NCBI RefSeq assembly: GCF_038433135.1
Contig: NZ_JBCDMV010000020.1
Location: 62,001 to 126,000, forward strand
DNA: 64,000 nucleotides
Direction of reading: 5' to 3'
DNA from: Luteococcus sp038433135
GTDB lineage: Bacteria > Actinomycetota > Actinomycetes > Propionibacteriales > Propionibacteriaceae
Made by a program: the position numbers and the translations under genes. Numbering within the stretch: position 1 is the first letter of the stretch; the number at the start of each line of letters is the position of its first letter. Under the pieces are notes generated by a model. It searched no databases. It saw only the letters and a program-made list of their open reading frames with translations, and was not told the DNA's origin. Shown here piece by piece: positions 1 through 8,762 of the stretch.

Positions 1-1323
1 CTCAAGCTGATCGCCAGCGAGAACTACGCGAGCCTGCCCACCCTGATGACGATGGGTACCTGGTTCAGCGACAAGTACGCCGAGGGCACGGCCGGGCACC
101 GCTTCTACGCCGGTTGCCAGAATGTCGACACCGTTGAGACCGTCGCCGCGGAGCATGCCCGCGAGCTGTTCGGGGCCGAGTACGCCTATGTGCAGCCCCA
201 CTCCGGCATCGACGCCAATCTGGTGGCCTACTGGGCGATCCTGAACAAGCGGATCGAGAGCCCCGAGCTGGAGCGCCTGGGCGCCAAGACCGTCAACGAC
301 CTGTCCGAGGAGGACTGGGAGACGCTGCGCAAGACCTTCGCCTCCCAGCGCGTGATGGGCATGAGCCTGGACGCGGGCGGCCACCTGACCCACGGCTTCC
401 GCCACAACATCTCCGGCAAGATGTTCCATCAGCGCTCCTACGGCACGGATCCCGAGACCCAGCTGATCGACTACGACAAGCTGCGGGCAGACGCCAAGGA
501 GTTCAAGCCGCTGATCCTGATCGCCGGCTATTCCGCCTACCCGCGTCGGGTGAACTTCGCGAAGATGCGCGAGATCGCCGACGAGGTGGGCGCCACCCTG
601 TTCGTCGACATGGCCCACTTCGCCGGGCTGGTGGCCGGCAAGGTCTTCACCGGCGAGGAGAACCCGATTGACTACGCCGACGTCGTAGCCTCCACCACCC
701 ACAAGTCGCTGCGCGGCCCGCGTGGTGGCTTCGTGCTGAGCACCGCCGAGTACGCCCCCTCCATCGACAAGGGCTGCCCGATGGTGCTGGGTGGCCCGCT
801 GAGCCACGTGATGGCCGCCAAGGCCGTCGCCTTCGCCGAGGCCCGCCAGGAGAGCTTCCAGGCCTACGCCCAGAACGTCGCCGACAACGCGCAGAGCCTG
901 GCCGAGGGCCTGATGAAGCGCGGCGTGAAGCTGGTCACCGGTGGCACCGACAACCACCTCAACCTGCTCGACGTCACCAGCAGCTTCGGGCTGACCGGTC
1001 GTCAGGCGGAGAGCGCCCTGCTGGACTCCGGCGTGGTCACCAACCGCAACTCGATCCCGAACGACCCGAACGGCGCCTGGTACACCTCCGGCGTGCGGAT
1101 CGGCACCCCGGCGCTCACCAGCCGCGGCTTCGGTGCCGACGAGTTCGACCGGGTGGCCGAGCTGATCGTCGACGTGCTGAAGAACACCACCCCGGTGACC
1201 GCCAGCACCGGCAAGCCGGGCAAGGCCAAGTACGCCCTGGCCGACGGCGTCGCCGAGCGCACCAAGGATGCTTCGGCGGAACTGCTGGGCAAGTTCCCGC
1301 TCTACCCCGGGCTCGAGCTCTGA
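1..1323 (+). CDS. glyA: Serine hydroxymethyltransferase, 5' end outside window
   Basis: PLP enzyme that interconverts serine plus tetrahydrofolate with glycine plus 5,10-methylene-tetrahydrofolate in the cytosol. The frame is open from base 1 and begins with LKLIASENYAS, a conserved segment near the N-terminus of the family, so only a few dozen residues are missing. Visible motifs are QPHSG, GGHLTHG and VASTTHKSLRGPRGG, which holds the PLP-binding lysine. Between the QPHSG and GGHLTHG motifs there is an insertion of roughly 35 residues (NKRIESPELE onward) that the 417-aa E. coli enzyme lacks; it marks the longer SHMT form known from some actinobacteria and chlamydiae. The gene ends in a strong hairpin shared with the convergent DUF2207 gene. 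Confidence 0.95.
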   Translation, partial: LKLIASENYASLPTLMTMGTWFSDKYAEGTAGHRFYAGCQNVDTVETVAAEHARELFGAEYAYVQPHSGIDANLVAYWAILNKRIESPELERLGAKTVNDLSEEDWETLRKTFASQRVMGMSLDAGGHLTHGFRHNISGKMFHQRSYGTDPETQLIDYDKLRADAKEFKPLILIAGYSAYPRRVNFAKMREIADEVGATLFVDMAHFAGLVAGKVFTGEENPIDYADVVASTTHKSLRGPRGGFVLSTAEYAPSIDKGCPMVLGGPLSHVMAAKAVAFAEARQESFQAYAQNVADNAQSLAEGLMKRGVKLVTGGTDNHLNLLDVTSSFGLTGRQAESALLDSGVVTNRNSIPNDPNGAWYTSGVRIGTPALTSRGFGADEFDRVAELIVDVLKNTTPVTASTGKPGKAKYALADGVAERTKDASAELLGKFPLYPGLEL

Positions 1324-1336
1324 GCCACGAACAACA

Positions 1337-1370
1337 GAACGGGCCCCGTCGTGATGACGGGGCCCGTTCT
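1337..1370. terminator. Bidirectional rho-independent-like terminator
   Basis: A perfect 14-bp inverted repeat (GAACGGGCCCCGTC, loop GTGAT) lies in the 59-bp gap between convergent glyA and the DUF2207 gene. It is followed by TTCTTG on the plus strand. There is no long T tract, as is common in high-GC actinobacteria. Confidence 0.75.
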
Positions 1371-1382
1371 TGCGTTCTCGCG

Positions 1383-3104
1383 TCAGCGGCCGAACAACTG
1401 TCCCTGCACCGTCACGATGAAGGCGTTCAGCGAGTCCGGCAGGTCCCGCAGGTGCCAGTCGCCGGGAGCGTGGTACCAGTCAAGGTCGGTGCCGTCGGCA
1501 TCGTCGTCGTCATCGGCCTCGACCAGTGCCTTCACCCAGCGCTCCCGGCCGCCGAGCACGACGGCATAGGGCAGGATCCGGGAGAGTTCCCGGTACTCCT
1601 CGCCGGCCGGCAGCTGGTTGGTGGGCTGCGTCCGCAGCTGGGAGGCCAGCGCGGACAGCCCGGCCAGCAGTGCGGAGCCCCGGCTGGTACGGCGTGGCAT
1701 CTCCTGCGCGACGATCAGCGCGCCCAGGGCCAGCGCGGTCAGGGTGAAGCCGACCAGGCCGAAGGTGGTGAACAGCACCAGCCCGATGGTACTGGCGATG
1801 GCCGCGGCCAGCAGGCCCCAGCCGAGCAGGGTCCAGGTGCTGCGGGTCTGTTCGGGGCTGCGATCGAACCAGCCGCGGTGCACCACGTCCTGGTAGAGCT
1901 CGTGCTGCACCTGCTCCACCACGGGGGTGACGGCCTCGGAGATGGCCGAGACGACGGCGGCGGGGCCGTCGGCCGGGGCGACGGCGTCCCGCAGCCGCTG
2001 TTCGTAGCCGCACAGGTCGTCCTCGCCTCCGCTGAGCCGTTCGAAGGTCCAGTCGAGCGGCTTGTGCTCGCCCTCACGGGGCAGTTCGACGATCCGCAGC
2101 CAGCCGCGGGCGGCCAGATCCAGCAGCGTGGCGGTGACGTCGATCGGGTCGACGCGTTCGTCGGCGACGGTGCCGATGTGGCCGGGGCGGACGTCGCGCA
2201 GCACGGTGAACCGACTCTGGCCAGGCCCGACGGGGGTGAACTCGGCCACCGGCGTCACCTCACGGCTGCCGGCGTCGCGGCCGGTGCGGCGGTGCAGCAT
2301 CCAGAGCACGGCGCCGCCCAGGAGCAGCGGCAGCAAGGAGGCCAGCAGGGTGTTGCGGTTCACGCTGAAGGCCCTGTCCAGCGACCAGCGGTGTTCGATG
2401 GTGGCATTGGGCTTGACCACGCTGGCGGGCAGGGCGAAGTCGAGCACGGCAACCTCGTTGGCGGCGCGCGGTCCGTCGGTGAAGCTTGGCTGCGGGGAGC
2501 CGTGGGTGCCGCCACCGAAGGTGGTGCACGGGCTGAGGCTCTGGACCGGGCCGGATTCGCAATTGACGAAGCTGATGGTGCCGGGGGTCTGCACGGTGCC
2601 AGTGACCTGCTTGACCGGCACGTTCAGCCCCTGCAGCATCCGCCACTTCACCTCGGTGCGGGCAGCGACGCCGGTGACGTCGGCCCCGTCGCGGGCGGCC
2701 CCGATCACGGAGTAGCTGATGGTGATCGGCTTCTTGGCTGCCTTGGCGGTCTCCACGCTGATCACCACGTCGTCGCCGTCGGCGCTGATAATGGGCGACA
2801 GGTCAGTCGTGCCCGCCTTGGCGATGACGTCATTGATCTGGAAGACGTAGTGCGCCTTGTCCAGGACGTCCTCGGTGGTGTCGATCCGCTGTTCCAAGGT
2901 CGCGGGAGCACCACCGGCAAGGGTGATGGTCTGGGTGACGTCCAGTCGGCCGTCGGGGGTGAGCCGACCGTCCACCTGCACGGTGTTGCCGACCGTCTCG
3001 GCGTGGGCGATCGGCTGTCCGACGCCGGACAGGCCCAGGGTGGCGCCGAGCAGTCCCGCGGCGCAGAGCCGGACGGGCGTGGTGAGGTGACGTGCAACGG
3101 ACAC
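1383..3104 (-). CDS. DUF2207-family membrane protein with signal peptide
   Basis: A 573-residue predicted membrane protein. A signal peptide ends near AHAET (about residue 36). An extracytoplasmic beta-rich domain follows to about residue 245, then a transmembrane segment (LLASLLPLLLGGAVLWML), then a cytosolic part that resembles a winged-helix dimer region (DPIDVTATLLDLAARGWLRI). Two further hydrophobic segments around residues 425-465 precede a C-terminal domain containing a run of acidic residues (EADDDDDADGTD). This architecture is that of DUF2207, which has no assigned biochemical function. The GTG start is chosen because AAAGG lies about 8 bases upstream. The gene is transcribed alone, divergent from the VanZ-like gene. 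Confidence 0.85.
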   Translation of the reverse strand: MSVARHLTTPVRLCAAGLLGATLGLSGVGQPIAHAETVGNTVQVDGRLTPDGRLDVTQTITLAGGAPATLEQRIDTTEDVLDKAHYVFQINDVIAKAGTTDLSPIISADGDDVVISVETAKAAKKPITISYSVIGAARDGADVTGVAARTEVKWRMLQGLNVPVKQVTGTVQTPGTISFVNCESGPVQSLSPCTTFGGGTHGSPQPSFTDGPRAANEVAVLDFALPASVVKPNATIEHRWSLDRAFSVNRNTLLASLLPLLLGGAVLWMLHRRTGRDAGSREVTPVAEFTPVGPGQSRFTVLRDVRPGHIGTVADERVDPIDVTATLLDLAARGWLRIVELPREGEHKPLDWTFERLSGGEDDLCGYEQRLRDAVAPADGPAAVVSAISEAVTPVVEQVQHELYQDVVHRGWFDRSPEQTRSTWTLLGWGLLAAAIASTIGLVLFTTFGLVGFTLTALALGALIVAQEMPRRTSRGSALLAGLSALASQLRTQPTNQLPAGEEYRELSRILPYAVVLGGRERWVKALVEADDDDDADGTDLDWYHAPGDWHLRDLPDSLNAFIVTVQGQLFGR

Positions 3105-3199
3105 GCGCGGACCTTTCTGGAAGGGTCGGTGACGGACACCAGCTTTGCACAGCCCTGGCCACCGACCGGCCCGGTTGGCGTCGTGGCGGTGGGTCCGGC

Positions 3200-3205
3200 G
3201 ATAGT
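3200..3205 (+). promoter_or_regulatory. Candidate -10 hexamer GATAGT for a leaderless mRNA
   Basis: GATAGT ends 6 bases before the GTG at 3212. No Shine-Dalgarno sequence precedes that GTG. The spacing puts the likely transcription start on the start codon. Confidence 0.4.
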
Positions 3206-3211
3206 GGTCGG

Positions 3212-4321
3212 GTGCTCACCAATGCCCTGAACTCGCTGCTGGCCGGCGGCATCCTGTCGATCGTGCTCTTCCTGCCGGTGGTCATCTGGCAGTACCGCCG
3301 CTATGGCGAGATCGCGGAGCTCCGGCTGGGACTGCTGGGCGCGCTGTTGGTCTACTGCTCCGCGCTGGTGGCCTACACGATGTTCCCACTGCCCCACCCG
3401 GGCACCCTCACCGAGCAGTACTGCGCGCACCGTCAAAGCCTCAACCTGGATGTCACAGACGCGATCACCCGGGTCCGCCGCGGCACCCGCGGCCTGACCC
3501 TGCGCCAAGCCCTGCTGGACCACACGGTGCTGGAGTTGGTCTTCAATGTGGTGCTCTTCGTGCCGCTGGGCTGGTTTGGCCGTCGGATCATGGAGTGGAA
3601 GGTGCTCAGCACGGTGCTGGTGGGCATGGGGGTCTGCCTGCTGATCGAGCTCACCCAGTACACCGGCGTGTACGGCGTCTTTCCCTGCGCCTACCGGCTG
3701 GCCGACGTGGTGGATCTGGTGACCAACACCACCGGCACGCTGGTCGGGATTGCGCTGGCCCTGCTTTTCCCCCGGCTCTTCCCGTCGACTGACCAGTTGG
3801 AGGCCGACGCCGACCGGGCACGCGAGGTGGACAAGGGGCGACGCTGGCTGGGCCAGGCACTGGATGCGGCGTACTTCCTGGTGGCTCTGGCGGTGCTGGG
3901 CTTCCTCCTGGCCCTGCTGATGGCGGCCACCGGCCTGGCCTCACGGCAGGACCCCGGCCGGCTGTGGCGCGCGGTGATGCTGGTGGCGGACCTGCTGGCG
4001 CTGGGCTTCGCCCTGGTCTCCTTCAGCGGCGACGGCTCATCGATGGGTCAGCGCACCACCTATCTGCGCCCGGTGGGTCCCTGCGGTGCGGCACCGTCGG
4101 GTCGACGTCGGTTGCTGCGCCCCTTCGTGACCCTGGTGCCGGTGGCGGTGCTGGTCTTCGGTCAGCCGACGATGCCGGGCCGGATCCTGGGGTTGGTCTG
4201 GGCCGGGGTGGCGGTGCTCGCGATCCTGGTCAGTCGTCGTGGTCTGAGCGGGCTGGCCTGCGGCATCGACTATGCCGACAATCGCCAGCCGGCCACGCCG
4301 GGACGGTCACGGCAGGCGTGA
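3212..4321 (+). CDS. VanZ-like family membrane protein
   Basis: A 369-residue polytopic membrane protein. The first half is a VanZ-like domain: several hydrophobic helices, the loop CLLIELTQYTGVY and the motif RLADVVDLVTNTTGT, which match the conserved E-x-x-Q and D-D-x-x-x-N-x-x-G patterns of VanZ. VanZ proteins are linked to teicoplanin resistance in enterococci, but most actinobacterial homologues have no tested role. The second half has about four more hydrophobic segments and a GDGSSMGQRTTYLRPVG stretch that may be RDD-like. An in-frame ATG at 3092 would overlap the divergent DUF2207 gene, so the GTG at 3212, preceded by a -10-like GATAGT, is preferred. Confidence 0.75.
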   Translation: MLTNALNSLLAGGILSIVLFLPVVIWQYRRYGEIAELRLGLLGALLVYCSALVAYTMFPLPHPGTLTEQYCAHRQSLNLDVTDAITRVRRGTRGLTLRQALLDHTVLELVFNVVLFVPLGWFGRRIMEWKVLSTVLVGMGVCLLIELTQYTGVYGVFPCAYRLADVVDLVTNTTGTLVGIALALLFPRLFPSTDQLEADADRAREVDKGRRWLGQALDAAYFLVALAVLGFLLALLMAATGLASRQDPGRLWRAVMLVADLLALGFALVSFSGDGSSMGQRTTYLRPVGPCGAAPSGRRRLLRPFVTLVPVAVLVFGQPTMPGRILGLVWAGVAVLAILVSRRGLSGLACGIDYADNRQPATPGRSRQA

Positions 4322-4337
4322 GGGACCGGCCTGCGGT

Positions 4338-4343
4338 TAGTCT
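4338..4343 (+). promoter_or_regulatory. -10 hexamer TAGTCT for a leaderless mRNA
   Basis: TAGTCT ends 6 bases before the GTG start at 4350, and no ribosome binding site is present. This fits the TANNNT-N6-start pattern seen repeatedly in this window. Confidence 0.55.
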
Positions 4344-4349
4344 CTAGGC

Positions 4350-5597
4350 GTGACACAACAGCCGTGGGGTAACCAGCAGCACAACCCGTGGGGCCCGCCC
4401 CAGGGCAGTCCATGGGGTGCCCCACCGCCTCCGCACGGGACGTGGGCCCAGCAGCCGCCGCAGCAGCAGATGGGCTGGCAGCGCCCCAACTACCAGTACC
4501 CCACCGGCCAGCCGCCCTACCCGGGGCAGGCCTATGGCCGGCCGCCGAAGCGTCGTCGCAATCCGCTGGTCACCTTTCTCAAGGCGCTCTTCCTGCTGGC
4601 CGTACTGGGTTTCCTGGCGTTGACGATGCTGGGCTTCCTGTTGAGCTATGTCGCCGATCAGGTGCCGGCACCCCAGCCGACCTCGGTGGCCACACAACCG
4701 GTTCCCACCGACCAGCCGACCGATGGTTCCGGCCAGGGCACCAGCAATCCGACCGCCAGCAGCGAGCCGCGGGGTTCCGCTCCGGACGCCAACTACCAGA
4801 ACGAGGACTACCAGGTGCCGCCGGTGGACCGGACTCCCCCGGGCCTGCCCCAGCCGGAGACCTATGAGGAGGCCACCAGCCTGCTCAAGGACAATCCGCT
4901 CTACGCCACCGACGTCCCCCGCCCGGTGCGCTGTGAGATGCGTTCGATCAACATGACCGACGCCTCCACCGAGGAACTGACCACCCACCTGAACGACATG
5001 ATGGGTTGCCTGATGCGGGTCTGGGAGGAACCGCTGACCAAGGCCGGCTTCACCCCGGTGCGGCCCAGCGTGACGGTCTATTCCGGGGCGGTCACCACCA
5101 AGTGCGGCAAGCTGCCGGCGGCCAATGCGGTCTACTGCGGCGCCGACCAGCAGGTCTACTACGCCGAGGACCTGCCGCGGATGGTGCCGCGCAGCCTGCG
5201 CGATTCCCGCTTCATCACCGAGAGCGTGGTGGCCCACGAGTTCGGCCATGCGGTGCAGGCGCGCAGCGCCATCCTGGTCTCGGAGCTGGCCTGGGAGGAG
5301 AAGTCCAACAAGTCCACCGCACTGGAGCTCAGCCGACGCCTCGAGGTGCAGGCGGATTGTTTCGCCGGGCAGTTCCTGGGCTCGATCCAGACCTCCACCC
5401 AGATGAGCGACCAAGAGCTGGAGAATGTCGCCAGGCTCTTCCACTCGATCGGCGACGACGTGCTGACCGGCAAGGCCAACTACGTCGGCAACCACGGCTC
5501 GGGCGCCAGCCGGGTGCTGTGGACCAATGCCGGCCTGAAGGGCGGCTCGGTGGGTCAGTGCAATACCTTCACCGCGCCGCCGTCGAAGGTCCGCTGA
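4350..5597 (+). CDS. Neutral zinc metallopeptidase (YpfJ-like), membrane anchored
   Basis: A 415-residue protein of the putative neutral zinc metallopeptidase family. Residues 1-70 are rich in Pro, Gln and Gly. A single transmembrane helix (about 74-95) follows, then a Thr/Pro linker and the peptidase domain outside the membrane. The zincin motif HEFGH is at about residues 296-300, and EVQADCFAGQF downstream supplies the probable third zinc ligand. Four cysteines in the catalytic domain could form disulfides. Its natural substrate is unknown. The start is a GTG with no Shine-Dalgarno and a -10 element 6 bases upstream. The gene converges on ispF with two bases between stop codons. Confidence 0.85.
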   Translation: MTQQPWGNQQHNPWGPPQGSPWGAPPPPHGTWAQQPPQQQMGWQRPNYQYPTGQPPYPGQAYGRPPKRRRNPLVTFLKALFLLAVLGFLALTMLGFLLSYVADQVPAPQPTSVATQPVPTDQPTDGSGQGTSNPTASSEPRGSAPDANYQNEDYQVPPVDRTPPGLPQPETYEEATSLLKDNPLYATDVPRPVRCEMRSINMTDASTEELTTHLNDMMGCLMRVWEEPLTKAGFTPVRPSVTVYSGAVTTKCGKLPAANAVYCGADQQVYYAEDLPRMVPRSLRDSRFITESVVAHEFGHAVQARSAILVSELAWEEKSNKSTALELSRRLEVQADCFAGQFLGSIQTSTQMSDQELENVARLFHSIGDDVLTGKANYVGNHGSGASRVLWTNAGLKGGSVGQCNTFTAPPSKVR

Positions 5598-5599
5598 CC

Positions 5600-6079
5600 T
5601 CAGACGACGACGATCAGGGCGGTGGCCATCGCGGCCACGCCCTCCCCACGGCCGGTCAGGCCGAGCTTGTCGGTGGTGGTGCCGGCCAGGCTGACCGGCG
5701 CGCCCAGCGCCTCGCTCATCACCCGCTGCGCCTCCTCCCGACGCGCGGCCAGCCGGGGACGGTTGCCGATCACCTGCACGCTGACATTGCCGATCTGGTA
5801 GCCCGCGGCGCGCACCCGTCGGGCGGTCTCGGCCAGGAAGGCGACGCCACTGGCCCCGGCCCATTCGGGCTCGCTGGTGCCGTAGTTGGAGCCCAGATCG
5901 CCCAACCCGGCGGCGCCCAGCAGGGCGTCGCAGATGGCGTGGCAGGCCACGTCACCGTCGGAATGGCCGGAGAGCCCCCTGGGCTCGTCGGGGAAGTGCA
6001 GTCCGGCGCAGTGCATCTGCTCACCCTCGACGAGTTGGTGGACGTCGACGCCGATCCCGGTGCGGAAGGGGACGCTCAT
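5600..6079 (-). CDS. ispF: 2-C-methyl-D-erythritol 2,4-cyclodiphosphate synthase
   Basis: Converts CDP-methylerythritol 2-phosphate to methylerythritol 2,4-cyclodiphosphate with release of CMP in the MEP isoprenoid pathway. The 159-residue length is normal for the family. GIGVDVHQL near the N-terminus provides the metal-binding Asp12 and His14, and GLSGHSDGDV provides the conserved flexible-loop and His region. The ATG overlaps the ispD stop in an ATGA arrangement, so the two genes are translationally coupled. Order carD-ispD-ispF is the same as in mycobacteria. Confidence 0.96.
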   Translation of the reverse strand: MSVPFRTGIGVDVHQLVEGEQMHCAGLHFPDEPRGLSGHSDGDVACHAICDALLGAAGLGDLGSNYGTSEPEWAGASGVAFLAETARRVRAAGYQIGNVSVQVIGNRPRLAARREEAQRVMSEALGAPVSLAGTTTDKLGLTGRGEGVAAMATALIVVV

Positions 6080-6768
6080 GGCTGCTCCTGGGCTCTGCTG
6101 GTGGCGATGGCGCTGGCCACCAGGATGTCGAAGGGTTCGGTGACCTTGGTGGCGTCGCGGGAGCCGGGGACCAGACAGACTGGGTGGCCGAGCGCCTCAC
6201 AGATCGCGGCGTCGTCGGTCACCTCCAGCCCGCGACGAGCGGCCTCGGCGTGGGCCTCGCGCAGCGTGGCCAGGTCGAAGCCCTGGGGCGTCTGCACGGC
6301 CACCAGCTGGGAGCGGTCCACCACCTCGGACGATTCGGGGCCGGTACGTCGCCGAATGGTGTCCACCACCGGGACGACGGGGATCACGCAGACCTGCCCG
6401 CCGGAGACCGCGTCGCGCACGCCGCGGACCACGTCGACGGGGACGAAGGGCCGGGCGGCGTCGTGCACCAGGACAATGCCGCGGTCCCCGGCGGCTGCCA
6501 AGCCGTTGGCCACCGAGTCCTGCCGTCGCGCTCCCCCGACGACGATCTCCACCGGCACTGGCACGCCGGCCAGCACCGCGGCGAAGTCGTCCACCAGAGC
6601 GGCGGCGGCCACGACGACGGCACGTTCGCAGCCGCCCGCGGCCAGTGCCTCGACCGACCACCGGACCAGCGGCTTGCCGCCGATCTCCACCAGGGCCTTG
6701 GGCACCTCGCCACCCAGCCGGGAACCAGAACCGGCCGCCACCACGAGGGCAACGACCGGTTCATTCAT
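6076..6768 (-). CDS. ispD: 2-C-methyl-D-erythritol 4-phosphate cytidylyltransferase
   Basis: Transfers CMP from CTP to methylerythritol 4-phosphate, the third step of the MEP pathway. The 230-residue protein begins with the nucleotide-binding loop VVAAGSGSRLGGEVPKAL, which contains the Arg and Lys that contact CTP. VLVHDAARPFV is the second signature of the family. Two in-frame ATGs are close together at the start; the first is used here. The gene starts 36 bases after the carD stop and runs into ispF with a 4-base overlap. Confidence 0.96.
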   Translation of the reverse strand: MNEPVVALVVAAGSGSRLGGEVPKALVEIGGKPLVRWSVEALAAGGCERAVVVAAAALVDDFAAVLAGVPVPVEIVVGGARRQDSVANGLAAAGDRGIVLVHDAARPFVPVDVVRGVRDAVSGGQVCVIPVVPVVDTIRRRTGPESSEVVDRSQLVAVQTPQGFDLATLREAHAEAARRGLEVTDDAAICEALGHPVCLVPGSRDATKVTEPFDILVASAIATSRAQEQP

Positions 6769-6804
6769 GATGTTGATTCTAGAGCACTGTGGTCACGCAC
6801 AGGC

Positions 6805-7290
6805 TCAGGAAGCGAGCACCTCGTCGAGCATGACCTCGGCGCGATCCTCCTCGACCTTCTCGGCCAGGGCAAGCTCGGAGACCAAGATCTGACGGGCCTT
6901 GGCCAACATTCGCTTCTCGCCGGCGGACAGGCCGCGCTCCTTCTCCCGGCGCCACAGGTCACGCACGACCTCGGCCACCTTGAGCACATTGCCGCTGTGC
7001 AGCTTCTCCAGGTTGGCCTTGTAGCGACGAGACCAGTTGGTGGGCTCCTCGGTGTGCGGCGCGCGCAGCACGGAGAAGACCTTCTCCAGACCGTCCTGGT
7101 CGACGACGTCGCGCACACCCACCAGGTCGAGGTTGCACGCCGGCACCCTCACCACCAGGTCGGTCTGCCCGATGATCCTCAGCACCAGGTACAGGCGGTC
7201 CTCGCCCTTGATCTTGCGGGTTTCAATGTCTTCAATGACAGCAGCCCCATGATTGGGGTACACCACCGTCTCACCGACCGTAAAAGTCAT
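6805..7290 (-). CDS. carD: CarD-family RNA polymerase-binding regulator
   Basis: CarD binds the RNA polymerase beta subunit and stabilises open promoter complexes, mainly at rRNA and housekeeping promoters. The 161-residue protein is close to the 162 residues of mycobacterial CarD. The N-terminal polymerase-interacting Tudor-like fold starts MTFTVGETVVYPNHGAAV, and the C-terminal half is the helical DNA-binding domain, including the RRYKANLEKL stretch. The start is placed at this ATG rather than 21 codons upstream because GGAAAGGGG lies 10-16 bases before it. It heads the operon with ispD and ispF. Confidence 0.95.
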   Translation of the reverse strand: MTFTVGETVVYPNHGAAVIEDIETRKIKGEDRLYLVLRIIGQTDLVVRVPACNLDLVGVRDVVDQDGLEKVFSVLRAPHTEEPTNWSRRYKANLEKLHSGNVLKVAEVVRDLWRREKERGLSAGEKRMLAKARQILVSELALAEKVEEDRAEVMLDEVLAS

Positions 7291-7318
7291 ATTATTTGCA
7301 ACCCCTTTCCCGCGGACC

Positions 7319-7327
7319 ATTCTAGCA
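7319..7327 (-). promoter_or_regulatory. Extended -10 element for carD
   Basis: TGCTAGAAT on the minus strand combines an extended TGN with TAGAAT. It would start transcription about 20 bases before the carD ATG, leaving room for the ribosome binding site. No convincing -35 is found at 17-18 bases. Confidence 0.5.
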
Positions 7328-7359
7328 CGACCCCAGCCCCCACCGACTTGCATCTTTCC

Positions 7360-7399
7360 TTGTCAAGCGGTAATGAGACATCTCGCGAGGTCTTGACAA
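7360..7399. repeat. Inverted repeat TTGTCAAG-N24-CTTGACAA upstream of carD
   Basis: Two 8-bp arms form a perfect inverted repeat in the 244-bp gap between carD and the divergent lipoprotein gene. Each arm contains TTGACA on one strand, but neither has a -10 at the right distance, so an operator role is as likely as a promoter role. Confidence 0.35.
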
Positions 7400-7534
7400 A
7401 TCTGCTGTGATATGCGCCGGAGAAGACCGCATCGGCATGAGGATTGGCACAGGTTGCCCCCGGGGCAGGCGCCCGGGAAGGAAAATGGCTAGTCTGATCG
7501 CATCCGTCCGGACACCGAAAAGGACCAACTGACG

Positions 7535-8020
7535 ATGAGCATGTCTGCTTCTGCCGCCCGCCTTCGCCCCGTCGCCGTCGCCGCCGCCCTGGCGCTGGGC
7601 CTTGGGATGAGCGGCTGCGCCAATTACGAGACGCTGGAGCCCTACCAGCCCGCCGCTGGTGTCCAGACCGACGCTGCCGGCGTCAAGGTCCGCAACCTGA
7701 TGGTGGTCAGCGACGGTGGCTCGATGCACCTCGCCGGCACCCTGATCGCGAACGCCGAGGACAGCCTGACCAAGGTTTCCGGCACCGCCCTGAAGGCCAA
7801 TGGCGACCAGGCCGGCCCGCTGACCATCGCGGCACCCGCCGTGAAACTGCCCGCCGCCCAGAATGTGAACCTGGCCGATTCCAAGATGGTGGTCAAGGGC
7901 GATGTGAAGGCCGGTGGCATGACCCAGATCTCGCTGACCTTCGGCAAGGCCGCGCCGCTCACGCTGACCGTGCCGGTGCTGGACGCCAAGTCCGCTGGCC
8001 TGACCACCCCGAAGGCCTGA
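7535..8020 (+). CDS. Small lipoprotein of unknown function
   Basis: A 161-residue predicted lipoprotein. The signal peptide has a basic start, a hydrophobic core (VAVAAALALGLGM) and the lipobox MSGC, so Cys27 should be lipidated. The mature part is beta-rich, with an alternating hydrophobic pattern and no cysteine, and has a pattern (VRNLMVVSD, LAGTLIANAEDSLTKVSG) resembling small extracytoplasmic beta-sandwich domains. I do not recognise a named family. ATG at 7535 is preceded by AAAAGGACC; a second ATG two codons later is possible. It is transcribed alone and ends at a strong terminator. Confidence 0.75.
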   Translation: MSMSASAARLRPVAVAAALALGLGMSGCANYETLEPYQPAAGVQTDAAGVKVRNLMVVSDGGSMHLAGTLIANAEDSLTKVSGTALKANGDQAGPLTIAAPAVKLPAAQNVNLADSKMVVKGDVKAGGMTQISLTFGKAAPLTLTVPVLDAKSAGLTTPKA

Positions 8021-8034
8021 CGACCATCCAGACA

Positions 8035-8072
8035 AGCAAGAACCCCGACGCCGATGCGTCGGGGTTCTTGCT
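8035..8072. terminator. Bidirectional terminator
   Basis: A perfect 16-bp stem (AGCAAGAACCCCGACG, loop CCGATG) sits between the convergent lipoprotein gene and regX3. GGTTCTTGCT on the plus-strand side gives a partly T-rich 3' arm. Confidence 0.8.
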
Positions 8073-8084
8073 CGTCTGGGGCGC

Positions 8085-8762
8085 TCAGCCCTCGAACTTG
8101 TAGCCCAGGCCCCGGACCGTCACCAACAGCGTCGGGTTGGACGGGTCGCGCTCGATCTTGGCCCGCAGCCGCTTGACGTGCACGTCCAGGGTCTTGGTGT
8201 CACCCACATAGTCGGCGCCCCAGATCCGGTCGATCAACTGGCCGCGGGTCATCACCCGGCCAGAATTGCGCAGCAGCAGTTCCAGCAGCTCGAATTCCTT
8301 CAACGCCAGCCGGATCGGTTCGCCGTCGACGGTCACCTCGTGCCTCTCGACGTCCATCCGGACCCCGCCGGCCTCGACCAGCTCGGGCACCAGCTCGGAT
8401 TCCTGGCCGCGGCGCAGCACGGCGCGGATGCGTGCCACCAGTTCGCGGTGGCTGAAGGGCTTGGTGACATAGTCGTCGGCTCCCAACTCCAGCCCGACCA
8501 CCTTGTCGATCTCGGCGTCGCGGGCGGTGACCATGATGATCGGCACATTGCTGCGGGAACGCAGCTGGCGGCAGACCTCGGTGCCGGGCATGCCGGGCAT
8601 CATCAGGTCCAGCAACACGATGTCGGCACCGACCCGCTCGAACTCGGCCAGGCCCTTGGCGCCGTCGGCGGCGTCACTGACCTCAAAGCCCTCCTTGCGG
8701 AGCATGTAGCCCGTCGCCTCGCGGTAGGACTCCTCGTCCTCGATGATCAATACGCGCGTCAT
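8085..8762 (-). CDS. regX3: Response regulator RegX3-like (OmpR/PhoB family)
   Basis: A 225-residue response regulator. The receiver domain has the acidic pocket E8/D9, phospho-acceptor Asp52 in VLLDLMMPG, and Lys101 in VTKPFS. A C-terminal winged-helix DNA-binding domain follows, ending TVRGLGYKFEG. Its place directly after senX3, opposite phoU and next to gpmA, matches mycobacterial senX3-regX3, which controls phosphate-starvation genes. The ATG overlaps the senX3 stop by 4 bases, so sensor and regulator are translated in a coupled way. Confidence 0.93.
   Translation of the reverse strand: MTRVLIIEDEESYREATGYMLRKEGFEVSDAADGAKGLAEFERVGADIVLLDLMMPGMPGTEVCRQLRSRSNVPIIMVTARDAEIDKVVGLELGADDYVTKPFSHRELVARIRAVLRRGQESELVPELVEAGGVRMDVERHEVTVDGEPIRLALKEFELLELLLRNSGRVMTRGQLIDRIWGADYVGDTKTLDVHVKRLRAKIERDPSNPTLLVTVRGLGYKFEG

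Noticed and set aside
5006..6892. A 628-codon plus-strand open frame over the metallopeptidase gene end, ispF and ispD
   Set aside because: It crosses three well-supported genes in other frames and resembles no family.
7393..7398. TTGACA as the -35 of a promoter for the lipoprotein gene
   Set aside because: No -10-like hexamer is present 16-19 bases downstream; it is better described as part of an inverted repeat.
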